Below are positions 8,654 to 17,658 of a stretch of 64,000 nt of DNA, one piece after another. The notes beneath the pieces are model-generated. The model was not told the origin of the DNA and searched no databases. It was given only the letters and a program-made list of their open reading frames with translations. The stretch is from Thiohalocapsa sp. PB-PSB1. Lineage in GTDB: Bacteria > Pseudomonadota > Gammaproteobacteria > Chromatiales > Chromatiaceae. The stretch's first letter is position 1. Every line of letters begins with the position of its first letter. The position numbers were made by a program, and so were the translations under genes. Location of the stretch: the NCBI GenBank assembly GCA_016745215.1, contig CP050890.1:3782001-3846000 (forward strand). Direction: 5' to 3'.

Positions 8654-9877
8654 ATGTCATTAATCGTCCAAAAATACGGTGGTACCTCGGTCGGCAGTAT
8701 CGAGCGCATCCAAGCAGTTGCGCTGAAAGTGAAACAGCGTCGCGATCAGGGAGACGCGGTGGTCGTGGTGGTTTCGGCGATGTCCGGCGAGACCGATCGG
8801 CTGCTCGGCCTGGCCAAGGCCATCCAGTCGCAACCGGCGCCACGAGAACTCGACGTGCTGTTAGCCACCGGCGAGCAGGTGACCATCGCGCTGTTGTCCA
8901 TGGCATTACAGGCCATCGGTTGTCCGGCGCGTTCCTACACCGGTGCCCAGGTGCAGATACGCACCGACAGTGCGCACAACAAGGCACGCATTCGCGATAT
9001 CGACGATGCGCGCATACATGCCGATCTCAACGCCGGGCGCGTGGTGGTGGTCGCCGGTTTCCAGGGCATCGACGAGCATGGCAATATCACCACGCTCGGG
9101 CGCGGCGGCTCAGACACCTCTGCAGTGGCGATGGCCGCCGCACTCGAGGCCGACGAATGCCAAATCTACACTGACGTCGACGGCGTCTACACCACCGACC
9201 CACGCATCGAACCCAAGGCGCGCAAGCTCGATCGCATCACTTTCGAGGAAATGCTCGAGATGGCCAGCCTCGGTTCTAAGGTATTGCAGATCCGAGCGGT
9301 GGAATTCGCCGGCAAGCATCAGGTTCCACTACGCGTGCTCTCCAGCTTCGAAGAAGGGGAGGGTACATTGATTTCATTGGAGGAGGAGATTGTGGAAGAC
9401 GCCAAAATCGCAGGTATCGCCTTCGCTAAAGACGAGGCCAAGCTCACCGTGCTAGGCGTACCGGACCACCCCGGTGTTGCACATAAAATTCTGGGGCCGG
9501 TGTCGGATGCAAACATCGAGGTGGATATGATTATCCAGAACATCGGTGCGGATGCATGCAGCACCGACTTCACCTTCACCGTACATCGTAACGACTATGC
9601 CAAAGCCATGGAGATTTTGCGCCAAACCGCTGAATCTCTGGCGGCACGCGAGGTGCATGGCGATCAGGAAATTGTAAAGATCAGCCTGGTTGGCGTGGGC
9701 ATGCGATCTCATGCGGGCATTGCCAGCCGCATGTTCGAGGCTCTGGCACAGGTGGGAATTAATATTCGTATGATTTCCACATCGGAAATCAAAATTTCCG
9801 TGGTGATTGATGAAAAATACTTAGAACTTGGCGTACGCGCTCTGCACGAGGCTTTCGACCTGTCAAAGCCAGCCTGA
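8654..9877 (+). CDS. lysC: Aspartate kinase
   Basis: A 407-residue aspartokinase, the first enzyme of the Lys/Thr/Met branch. The N-terminal catalytic motif VQKYGGTSVG (residues 5-14), the LATGEQVT and GRGGSDTSAVA motifs, and YTDVDGVYTTDPR define the kinase domain. Two ACT domains follow (ILGPVSDANIEVDMIIQNI and SRMFEALAQVGINIRMISTSE regions), implying feedback control by lysine and/or threonine. The ATG at 8654 is favoured, since the longer frame opening at 8540 overlaps alaS and adds nothing conserved. I see no lysine-riboswitch-like structure in the 80-base gap after alaS. Confidence 0.97.
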   Translation: MSLIVQKYGGTSVGSIERIQAVALKVKQRRDQGDAVVVVVSAMSGETDRLLGLAKAIQSQPAPRELDVLLATGEQVTIALLSMALQAIGCPARSYTGAQVQIRTDSAHNKARIRDIDDARIHADLNAGRVVVVAGFQGIDEHGNITTLGRGGSDTSAVAMAAALEADECQIYTDVDGVYTTDPRIEPKARKLDRITFEEMLEMASLGSKVLQIRAVEFAGKHQVPLRVLSSFEEGEGTLISLEEEIVEDAKIAGIAFAKDEAKLTVLGVPDHPGVAHKILGPVSDANIEVDMIIQNIGADACSTDFTFTVHRNDYAKAMEILRQTAESLAAREVHGDQEIVKISLVGVGMRSHAGIASRMFEALAQVGINIRMISTSEIKISVVIDEKYLELGVRALHEAFDLSKPA

Positions 9878-10140
9878 TTCGCTATACATTATCGATGGCA
9901 CTTTCAATGCCGAGGAATCCTTGCACATGCTGCATGCCTGGAAGTAGAAACCCTGAGGGTTCTGCGCCGGTATGATCTATGACTCCAGGTTATGTACCTT
10001 ATCGCAAGGTGCTGCTAGAATTGGGACAGCCGTTTCATAAGGAGCGGCATATAAAATCGTAGCCGCCCGGTCCAACCAATCGCTTATGCCATTATGGATA
10101 CCGAGTCATAGAGGCTACATGGTTCTAGGGAGATAATTCA

Positions 10141-10389
10141 ATGCTGATTCTAACCCGTCGGGTCGGTGAGACTCTGATGATTGGTGACGACGTCACCGTG
10201 ACTGTCCTTGGAGTAAAGGGCAACCAGGTGCGCATTGGTGTCAATGCGCCACGTGATGTAGCGGTACATCGCGAGGAGATCTACGAAAGGATCAAGCGCG
10301 AACAGGCCCAAGCCGCTGCCCAGGCTGCATCTCAGCCAACGGACGCGCAACCGCCGGACTCTCCGGCGAGCCCACCGCCAACCGAGTAA
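10141..10389 (+). CDS. csrA: Carbon storage regulator CsrA
   Basis: An 82-residue CsrA/RsmA. The conserved core MLILTRRVGETLMIG through NAPRDVAVHREEIYERI is intact, including the C-terminal VHREEI helix with the RNA-binding Arg of the family. CsrA dimers bind GGA motifs in 5' leaders and control translation or stability. After residue ~55 there is an Ala/Gln/Pro-rich tail (about 25 residues), longer than in E. coli (61 aa in total). An AGGGAG ribosome-binding site lies just upstream. It sits between lysC and tRNA-Ser, a typical gammaproteobacterial location. Confidence 0.96.
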   Translation: MLILTRRVGETLMIGDDVTVTVLGVKGNQVRIGVNAPRDVAVHREEIYERIKREQAQAAAQAASQPTDAQPPDSPASPPPTE

Positions 10390-10750
10390 TCTCAACTCAA
10401 TTTCAACCGAGCAAATGCGGCGCAGTTTTGTGTGCTAAGCATAGTCACGGGGTAGAAGATGTCATCCCCGTGGCTATGTAGTGCAATATCGCCGGTTTTG
10501 CCTTTGCTCGCCTCACGCAGTTTCCGTCCTCCGCTAGTTTCAAGAAATTATTCTTTTGGGACAGCAAGTTATACTACGTCTGTTGGCATCCGAGTGAGAT
10601 GAAGTTGTGGGAACGAAAACTGCTTGAAAAGGGTCGAATGGAACAGACTATACTGTAGTTGAGCATCATATCAGATTGGCGAAGGCAGTTATTTCCAATT
10701 GTTCACAGGTGCAAACCTACGCCAGTCTTGTTAAAATAATCCCGTTTTTA
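10390..10750 (+). other. Intergenic region csrA - tRNA-Ser
   Basis: No convincing gene. It contains the hairpin at 10441-10477 and presumably the tRNA promoter, which I cannot place with confidence. Confidence 0.5.
10441..10477 (+). terminator. Hairpin downstream of csrA, possible terminator
   Basis: Two 12-base arms, atagtcacgggg and ccccgtggctat, pair with one G-T mismatch around a 13-base loop, about 50 bases after the csrA stop. There is no clear T-run after it, so intrinsic termination is uncertain. Confidence 0.4.
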
Positions 10751-10841
10751 GGAGAGATGGCCGAGCGGCTGAAGGCGCTCCCCTGCTAAGGGAGTATGGG
10801 TTAATAGCCCATCGAGGGTTCGAATCCCTCTCTCTCCGCCA
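10751..10841 (+). tRNA. tRNA-Ser, anticodon GCU
   Basis: Acceptor arms ggagaga and tctctcc pair perfectly. The anticodon stem ctccc/gggag encloses the loop ctgctaa, giving anticodon GCT (reads AGC/AGU). A long variable arm (tatgggttaatagcccat) marks a class II tRNA, and the T-arm is gagggttcgaatccctc. The CCA end is encoded. The position after csrA is typical of gammaproteobacteria. Confidence 0.95.
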
Positions 10842-11065
10842 AGCCCTGGGAAAAAATAACTAATACCAAGCGGCTACAGTCCCTGATTTTCCTACTTCCC
10901 CCAAGCAGCCCACCTGTTACTTCTGCCTGCGCAACCTCTTCTTTCTCTTCTTCCGTTATTCAAGGCGCAGATCTCTGCCTGATAATTCTTTTTGCTCACC
11001 GAGCAGTCAGGCACATCGAAAGATAGGGCGGCCAACCACATGACCTCAGCAGTATGGACAACTCG

Positions 11066-11187
11066 GGCGATTTCTGTCGAGAAATAGACCACCTGGCTTG
11101 TCTTCTCGTCCGACATCAACGTTGCCGCTTCGCGCAGGCGAACGAGAATCCGGCGCCAGTTGGTCTATTTCTCTCCGGCAATCGGCT
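11066..11187 (+). repeat. MITE-like hairpin repeat, copy 1
   Basis: The arms at 11080-11097 (agaaatagaccacctggc) and 11155-11172 are inverted copies with one mismatch. Between and around them lies sequence (ggcttgtcttctcgtccg, and cgcttcgcgcaggcgaacgag-like sequence) that recurs inverted at 31529-31682. A stand-alone non-coding mobile repeat is the simplest reading. The unknown gene on the minus strand ends inside its right edge (stop at 11186-11188). Confidence 0.7.
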
Positions 11188-12205
11188 AAGAGGCAAGGAA
11201 TACGCCGGCCTCCGCGAGAAAGTCCTTTCGCGGCAGCAATTCGTCGCGACGGAAGCATACAAGACAGGCAACTCGTGGGCGCTGGCAACCCATCAGAATC
11301 TCGGATAACAGCAGCTCGTGGGAGGTTTTGTTTGGTTGTTCGTGCTTGATCCCCATGCGATCAATATGAACGCTGCGCGTTTGTGCCCGCACTATCTGCT
11401 CGGGATGGGAGAGCGCGTCAATCACATGGCGCAGGCGATCTTCAAGGGAGATTAGTCGCGGCATCTGATCCTGCAATTGTTGCTCGATTTTGCGCATCTG
11501 GCACCATAGCTCGCTATGGTCGTCATCATTGGAGGGATCGAGTTCAAAGCGCCTCGAGCGCGCGCGCAACGCACCATAGCGACTTTCCAGTTCATAGGCC
11601 TCGGTTTCGGTCCGAATCGCCTGTTGTTGAATGTGGGCAATCAGACTCTTGAAAATGCAGCACTTCAAAGCGCAGCGTGCTTCAGCCTCATTACTCCCCG
11701 GGGAGAAGATCTGGTGGTCGGTGAAGCTGAGACTGGTCTGCATCACATCTCTGCGAACCAGGCCATCCGTCAGCGCCATGCCCAACTGCCGGCGTTCCTC
11801 CCCGCGCATGCACAACAGCCCATAGCATTCCTCCAGATCGGGATGATTCTCGAACAATGTTCGGACTTCCTGGCTTTGGCTGAACACCTCTTGGAGATGA
11901 TTTTGATCGACAAAAAAGGCATTTACACGCGGATCTGATATAAACGTGGAACGTTGACAGCGTAAGATGCCGGGTACCTGCTCTACCAGCCCATCGATGT
12001 AGCCCATGGTGTTGGCAATTGGTTCTCTTAGGCGGCGGATGCCGCCTGGGATTGCATATAACCGGTTGGATACTTGATCGATGACAAACTCGGCAATCTG
12101 GTCGATGCCGGTTATACAGCTGGATTCGGCCTGCGGCAATTTGCGCCAGTTCTGGGAAGCCTCTTTCAGACGACCAAAGGTCTGGTGCAGAAATACAGGT
12201 AGCAT
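11186..12205 (-). CDS. Protein of unknown function
   Basis: A 339-residue, mostly helical and apparently cytoplasmic protein. I do not recognise a family. Visible features: no signal peptide or membrane segment, a charged region around SRYGALRARSRRFELD followed by DDDHSELWCQMRKIEQQLQDQM that may form a coiled coil, and scattered cysteines (CALKCCIF, ACLVCF). A good GGAGG site precedes the ATG, supporting a real gene. The last residues are encoded by the hairpin repeat at 11066-11187, so the original C terminus may have been replaced. No operon partner: neighbours run the other way. Confidence 0.6.
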   Translation of the reverse strand: MLPVFLHQTFGRLKEASQNWRKLPQAESSCITGIDQIAEFVIDQVSNRLYAIPGGIRRLREPIANTMGYIDGLVEQVPGILRCQRSTFISDPRVNAFFVDQNHLQEVFSQSQEVRTLFENHPDLEECYGLLCMRGEERRQLGMALTDGLVRRDVMQTSLSFTDHQIFSPGSNEAEARCALKCCIFKSLIAHIQQQAIRTETEAYELESRYGALRARSRRFELDPSNDDDHSELWCQMRKIEQQLQDQMPRLISLEDRLRHVIDALSHPEQIVRAQTRSVHIDRMGIKHEQPNKTSHELLLSEILMGCQRPRVACLVCFRRDELLPRKDFLAEAGVFLAS

Positions 12206-12849
12206 ACTCCTAATCCTCCAATCATTATTCTTAACATGACATTGTTATAAAGAAGCTGCACAACGAACACGGCCGGTGCCGTTGTGTTTCTTGTTGTCGT
12301 TGCAGAAATCGCCCTGATCCGTGGCGACTGTATCAAGAGATGCTGATGTCGCTAGTCTAGTCGATAGCCTACTATTGGCTTACATCATAGGATTCAAGCT
12401 GATTATGCGATCTGAGTCGTTTGTTTCTGAGGGCTATGCGATTGCTCTGATGCTTATGCTAATGACTAATGATCAGCCATATACCATCTAATGACCAATG
12501 CTGGTGACCAATGACCAGCCGTACACCAAGGGATATACCAAGGGGTATACCAAGGGTTGGATAAACCAAACGTTGCTCGACGGCTGAATACACTGTGACC
12601 TGGTTGGCAATCCACTACCCTTAACAGAAATACGCATCTAAAGCAAGCGCTTGTTTACTCATGTCGGCGACACCTGATCGACCTTGTTCATTCGGCCGAC
12701 CAAAGCGGCATACTATTGATATGAAAAGGGAAAAAAGGGCTTCATCCTGCACTGACATTTTGCCGGACGAGGGGCTTGGACTACCTGAAATCTCGGGCTA
12801 GACTAGACAGGTTTTGCCGTACTTGCGCTACTGTTGCCGCGCCTCCCTT
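12206..12849 (+). other. Intergenic region with short direct repeats
   Basis: No convincing gene in 644 bases. It contains an AT-richer stretch with repeated taatgacca/gtgacca words (about 12460-12520) followed by a 12-bp repeat at 12526-12560. It must hold the promoter of the cytochrome gene cluster, which I cannot place. Confidence 0.5.
12526..12560 (+). repeat. 12-bp tandem repeat
   Basis: Two full and one partial copy of ccaagggRtata (ccaagggatata, ccaaggggtata, ccaagggttgg). Looks like slippage-type expansion in non-coding DNA. Confidence 0.7.
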
Positions 12850-15699
12850 ATGCCTCACCAATTCGATCCTTTGACCCATTTCGACCCCTTACCCAAGAAA
12901 GATCCTGCTGTCGCGCTGCCACCGGCCCTGCCACCTAGGCTGCGTCGGCTGCTGGTTGTGCTGTTGGCTGCAGCAGGCCTGTTAGGATTCAATTCGCTCT
13001 ATCTGGTTGCGGTCACGCTGGCCGAACAGCTCACTGGCAGGACGCTGCAAAACGCATTTTACCTGGACATGTTCCTGATCCACCTGGCCCTGGGCCTGGT
13101 GTTGATGGGGCCGGTGCTGTTATTCGGTCTGCTGCACTTTAGGCACGCTCGACGACGGCCGAACCGCTATGCCATTCGTGCTGGCCTCGGTCTGTATGGG
13201 GCGCTGGTGGCGTTGTTCGTCTCAGGTCTGGTGCTGACGCGGTTCGGTTTCTTCGAGTTCAACGATGGACGCTTGCGTGCCGTTGCCTACTGGATTCATG
13301 TCACCATGCCATTGGCAGTGGTCTGGCTGTTCCTGCTGCACCGATTGGCCGGGCCACGGCTACGCTGGCGAATGGGACTCGGCTGGACCGCCGCGGCGCT
13401 GGTACTCAGCGCTTTGGCATTGAGTGTTCACTTGACCGGCAGCGATGCGCCGCGGATGGTTCGGGCTTTCGAGCCGGCGTTGGTACGCTTGCCCATCAGC
13501 GATGCACCGGCGGCTCGCTCTCTGGCGAATGCGCATCCACCCAATTCCACGCCGGTCGACCCCATACCGGCGGAGCATCTGATGGTCGATCAGGTGTGTG
13601 CCGAGTGTCACGGCGACATCGCCGAGCGACACGCTGGCAGCATGCACAGGCTAAGTTCGTTCAATAACCCGGCCTACCGCTTCAGCATAGAGGACACGCG
13701 CGCAGAGATGTTGGCGCGGGACGGCGATGTGCGCGTTACCCGACTGTGTGCGGTGTGCCATGATCAGGTACCCTTGTTCTCGGGCCGTTTCGATGCTCCA
13801 CAGTATGATCCGGACACTGACAAGGGGGCGCAGGCGGGCATTACCTGCCTTGGCTGTCATGCCATCAGCGCGGTCAACAGCCCGCTTGGCAATGGTGATT
13901 ACAGCTTTTCCGATCCGCCGCGCTATCCGTTTGCATTCAGCGACAACCGCTTGCTGCAGGCGGTGAACCGCCAGCTGATCAAGGCCAAGCCTGCCTTTCA
14001 CCGCCACACCCTGCTCAAACCGATCCATCGGCAGCCGGAGTTCTGTGCCGCTTGCCATAAGGTGCATCTGCCGCCGGAGCTGAACCACTACCGCTGGCTG
14101 CGCGGGCAGAATCATTACGACAGTTTTTTGCTGAGCGGCGTGTCGGGGCATCGTGTCGACAGCTTTTACTATCCACCCGAAGCACGCCATGGCTGCAACG
14201 ACTGCCACATGCCATCCCGCGCCTCGGATGATCCGGCGGCGCGCGCGCTGACCGGCGATGGCGGCCGCGCGGTGCATGATCATCTGTTTGCAGCCGCCAA
14301 CACCGCGGTTGCCTGTATGCTCGACCGCCCGCCACATGAAAACGCCGCGCGGGTGGAGTCGATGCAGCAGGCGGTGCGGGTGGATCTATTCGGCATCAAG
14401 GAAACCGGCCGCATCGACGGCTATCTGCATGCACCGCTGCGCCCGACGTTGCCGGTGCTGGAACCAGGCGCCCAGTATCTGTTAGAGGTGGTTCTGCGTA
14501 CCACCGGCATCGGCCATGCGCTGACCCAGGGCACGGCGGACTCCAACGAAGTCTGGTTGGATTTGACCGTGCGCGCCGGCGGACGCATCATCGCCCGTTC
14601 CGGGGCATTGGATGCCGAGGGTGCCGTCGACGAATGGGCCTGGTTCGGCAATGCCTATCTGCTGGACGCCGAGGGTAATCGGATCGATCGGCGCAATGCG
14701 CAGGACATCGTAGTCGCCCTGTACGATCACCAGATCCCGCCCGGGGCCGCCGCCGTGGTGCACTATTCGCTGGCATTGCCGGCGGATTTGGACGAGCCGA
14801 TTCAGATCGAAGCCGCACTGCGCTACCGCAAGTTCCACAGTCCGTTCTACCGCCATGTGCGCGGTGATGACTTTGCTGGCAACGATCTGCCGATCACAAC
14901 CCTGGCCGAGGATCGACTGACCCTGCCGATCGGCGATGTCATATTGCCAGCACAGCGAATCGACCTGCCGGACTGGGAGCGTTGGAACGATTATGGCATC
15001 GGCCTGCTGCGCGAGGGTAAGCGTGGTGAGTCGCGTCAAGCCGAGGCCGCGTTCCGTCAAGTCGAGTCCCTGGGTCGCGCCGATGGCGCGCTGAACCTCG
15101 CGCGCGTACTCTATCGCGAAGGCCGACTGCAGGAAGCAGCCGCTGCATTGCAGCGAGCGGCGGCAGGCGCCGCTCCAGCCTGGGTGACAGCATGGTACAC
15201 AGGCCTGATCGCGCGTGACCTCGGGGATCTGGACACCGCCATCGACGCACTGGAGGCGTTGGCGGAGACCCGCTTCAACGATGCCCGCCGACGCGGTTTC
15301 GATTTTAGCCGGGATGCGCGCATGCTGACCGTGCTTGGCCGCAGCCTGTACGAGCGCGCTCGCCAGGAACGAGGCGCGCCCCGGCGTTCGGCGCGGGTCG
15401 CACTGCTGCAACGTGCACGCCAGCGCTTGGAGCAAGCCCTGGTCATCGACCCAGAGAGAGCCGCCGCACATCATAATCTCAGTCTGGTATTCAATGAACT
15501 GGACGATGCCGAGAGTGCAGACCGCCACCGTGCTCTGCACGAGCGTTATCGCGGCGACGACCATGCCGTGGAGCGCGCGGTGACCTTGCATCGCAGCCGC
15601 AACCCGGCGGCCGACCACGCCGCCGAACCGGTGGCCATCTACGCATTGCGGCCGATGCGGACAACCGATCCGCAATGGGTCGCGAATGACAGCGAATAA
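12850..15699 (+). CDS. Membrane multiheme cytochrome c with C-terminal TPRs
   Basis: A 949-residue protein. Residues ~30-205 hold several membrane segments with conserved-looking His residues (FLIHLALG, YWIHVTMP), resembling a small cytochrome b-type domain. The exported part then carries five CxxCH heme c sites: CAECH (~250), CAVCH (~300), CLGCH (~334), CAACH (~399) and CNDCH (~449), as in the cytochrome c554/OTR-like multiheme group. The C-terminal third (from ~710) is helical and TPR-like. It is probably a periplasm-facing electron-transfer or redox enzyme; substrate unknown. ATG 12850 was chosen over TTG 12814. Six bases separate it from the FG-GAP gene, so the three genes to 19370 look like one operon. 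Confidence 0.8.
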   Translation: MPHQFDPLTHFDPLPKKDPAVALPPALPPRLRRLLVVLLAAAGLLGFNSLYLVAVTLAEQLTGRTLQNAFYLDMFLIHLALGLVLMGPVLLFGLLHFRHARRRPNRYAIRAGLGLYGALVALFVSGLVLTRFGFFEFNDGRLRAVAYWIHVTMPLAVVWLFLLHRLAGPRLRWRMGLGWTAAALVLSALALSVHLTGSDAPRMVRAFEPALVRLPISDAPAARSLANAHPPNSTPVDPIPAEHLMVDQVCAECHGDIAERHAGSMHRLSSFNNPAYRFSIEDTRAEMLARDGDVRVTRLCAVCHDQVPLFSGRFDAPQYDPDTDKGAQAGITCLGCHAISAVNSPLGNGDYSFSDPPRYPFAFSDNRLLQAVNRQLIKAKPAFHRHTLLKPIHRQPEFCAACHKVHLPPELNHYRWLRGQNHYDSFLLSGVSGHRVDSFYYPPEARHGCNDCHMPSRASDDPAARALTGDGGRAVHDHLFAAANTAVACMLDRPPHENAARVESMQQAVRVDLFGIKETGRIDGYLHAPLRPTLPVLEPGAQYLLEVVLRTTGIGHALTQGTADSNEVWLDLTVRAGGRIIARSGALDAEGAVDEWAWFGNAYLLDAEGNRIDRRNAQDIVVALYDHQIPPGAAAVVHYSLALPADLDEPIQIEAALRYRKFHSPFYRHVRGDDFAGNDLPITTLAEDRLTLPIGDVILPAQRIDLPDWERWNDYGIGLLREGKRGESRQAEAAFRQVESLGRADGALNLARVLYREGRLQEAAAALQRAAAGAAPAWVTAWYTGLIARDLGDLDTAIDALEALAETRFNDARRRGFDFSRDARMLTVLGRSLYERARQERGAPRRSARVALLQRARQRLEQALVIDPERAAAHHNLSLVFNELDDAESADRHRALHERYRGDDHAVERAVTLHRSRNPAADHAAEPVAIYALRPMRTTDPQWVANDSE

Positions 15700-15705
15700 G
15701 CGCAC

Positions 15706-17658
15706 ATGAATGCAGATCAACGAGCAACATTGAGCCGAGGCGAGGCCAGGATTCGCCGCGCCTTTTTATTTTCTATTGCCGCCATGGTCACCCTCGCGAG
15801 CATCGCACTGGGACTATATTGGCTGCTGCACGACCAGCCGCCGGCGGACGCCGTGCAGGAGGCTCGCATCAAGACACCCGTGGCGCCCAGCGCGCGCGAC
15901 CCGATGGCGCCAGACAACGCAGCGGGGGAGGGCACCGATGCCGCTTCCGCAGTCGGTACCGATCCGACTGTGCCGCCACCAGTGCGCTTTACCGATATCA
16001 CCGAGCAGGCCGGTATCGACTTCGTGCATGTCAACGGCGCCTATGGCGAGCGGTTGATGCCGGAGACCATCGGCAGCGGTGCCGCGTTTTTCGACTATGA
16101 TCGCGATGGCGATCAAGACCTGTTTCTGGTCAATTCCCGTCCTTGGGACAAACAGCCGAGCGGCGATCGGCAGCCTGCCCAACCCGGCATTCAACCACCG
16201 ACGCAGCGGCTTTATCGCAACGATGGCAGCGGACACTTCGACGACCTGACCGAGGCCGCCGGCTTGGCATTGGTCACCTACGGCATGGGCGTGGCCATCG
16301 GCGACTACGACGGCGACGGCTGGGACGATCTGTTTCTCACCACGCTGAACGGCAACCATCTCTTTCACAACCGTCCGGCCGCCGCTGGCGGGCGCCGTTT
16401 CGAAGACGTGACGGCAACCGCGGGCGTTGCCGGCGGTACCGATACCTGGTCATCCAGCGCCGCTTTCCTGGACTATGACCGGGACGGCGATCTGGACCTG
16501 TTTGTGGTCAACTATGTGGACTGGTCCCGAGAAATCGATCTGGAGATCGACTTCCGTCTCACCGGGCTCGGCCGCGCCTATGGCGCACCCCTGAATTTTG
16601 TCGGCACCGACAATCAGCTCTACCGCAACGACGGCAATGGCCGCTTTACCGATGTTTCCGCCGTGGCCGGCATCCGGATCGCGGACCCGGTGACCGGCAA
16701 CCCGGTTGGCAAGGGGCTTGGCATCGCGCCCTTCGACATGGACGCCGATGGCTGGCAGGATCTGATCGTGGTCAACGACACGGTACGCAATTTTCTGTTC
16801 CGCAATCGCCGCGACGGCAGCTTCGAGGAGACCGCGATCTTCGATGGGGTTGCTTACGATCGCAATGGCAAGGCGACCTCCGCCATGGGCGTCGATGTCG
16901 CCCGCATTCGCGAAGATCAGGATATCGGCATTGCGGTTGGCAACTTCGCCAATGAAATGGCATCGCTGTTCGTCACCACCGACGGCCGTCCGCCGTTCGT
17001 CGATGAAGCCGTGCTGGAGGGACTCGGCCCAGCCTCGCGCATTCCACTGACTTTTGGTCTACTGTTCTTCGACTACGATCTGGACGGTCGGCAAGACCTG
17101 TTGCTCGCCAACGGCCATCTGGAGCACGAGATCAACAAGGTACAGCAGAGCCAGCACTATGCGCAGCCACCCTCCCTGTTCTGGAATTGCGGCGATGCCT
17201 GCCGCGGACGCTTCGTCTTGGTGCCGACAGCGGAAGGCGCCGCCGGAGACCTCGGGCAGAACCTGGTCGGTCGTGGCGTCGCCTATGCCGACATCGACGC
17301 CGACGGCGATCTAGATCTGATCATCACCCAAAATGGTCGTCGCCCAAGCCTGCTGCGCAACGATCAGCGGACCGGTCATCACTGGCTGCGCGTGGAATTG
17401 ACCGGTAAACCGCCCAACACCAGCGCAATCGGCGCTCGACTGGAACTGACCGCCGGCGGTGTCACTCGTCACCGGGAAGTCCGCCCGACCCGCGGCTATT
17501 TGTCGCAGGTGGAGCGAGCCGTCACCTTCGGTCTTGGGACGCTGACCGAGGTCGAGCAATTGCGCATCCTGTGGCCAGACGGCAGCGAACAGCAACAGGT
17601 GCCCAGCGGCATCGACCGGACCCTGCATATCCATCAATCCGAGGGAAACAGTCCATGA
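15706..17658 (+). CDS. CRTAC1-family FG-GAP/VCBS repeat protein with ASPIC/UnbV domain
   Basis: A 650-residue exported protein. One hydrophobic segment (residues ~24-45) acts as signal or anchor. The body contains repeated calcium-loop motifs of FG-GAP/VCBS blades: DYDRDGDQD, DYDGDGWDD, DYDRDGDLD, DMDADGWQD, DYDLDGRQD and DIDADGDLD, giving a predicted beta-propeller. The end (RGYLSQVERAVTFGLG, LRILWPDGSEQQ) is the ASPIC/UnbV domain. Such proteins are thought to bind ligands or partner proteins outside the cytoplasm. Position between a multiheme cytochrome and a TPR protein suggests a periplasmic complex. The ATG start follows the cytochrome stop by six bases; the end overlaps the next gene by four bases (ATGA). 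Confidence 0.87.
   Translation: MNADQRATLSRGEARIRRAFLFSIAAMVTLASIALGLYWLLHDQPPADAVQEARIKTPVAPSARDPMAPDNAAGEGTDAASAVGTDPTVPPPVRFTDITEQAGIDFVHVNGAYGERLMPETIGSGAAFFDYDRDGDQDLFLVNSRPWDKQPSGDRQPAQPGIQPPTQRLYRNDGSGHFDDLTEAAGLALVTYGMGVAIGDYDGDGWDDLFLTTLNGNHLFHNRPAAAGGRRFEDVTATAGVAGGTDTWSSSAAFLDYDRDGDLDLFVVNYVDWSREIDLEIDFRLTGLGRAYGAPLNFVGTDNQLYRNDGNGRFTDVSAVAGIRIADPVTGNPVGKGLGIAPFDMDADGWQDLIVVNDTVRNFLFRNRRDGSFEETAIFDGVAYDRNGKATSAMGVDVARIREDQDIGIAVGNFANEMASLFVTTDGRPPFVDEAVLEGLGPASRIPLTFGLLFFDYDLDGRQDLLLANGHLEHEINKVQQSQHYAQPPSLFWNCGDACRGRFVLVPTAEGAAGDLGQNLVGRGVAYADIDADGDLDLIITQNGRRPSLLRNDQRTGHHWLRVELTGKPPNTSAIGARLELTAGGVTRHREVRPTRGYLSQVERAVTFGLGTLTEVEQLRILWPDGSEQQQVPSGIDRTLHIHQSEGNSP

Noticed and set aside
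10892..11119. 75-codon minus-strand frame next to tRNA-Ser
   Set aside because: It overlaps the hairpin repeat, lacks a ribosome-binding site and has no recognisable sequence.
14482..15720. 412-codon minus-strand frame opposite the multiheme cytochrome
   Set aside because: Antisense of a well-supported gene; no recognisable protein motifs.
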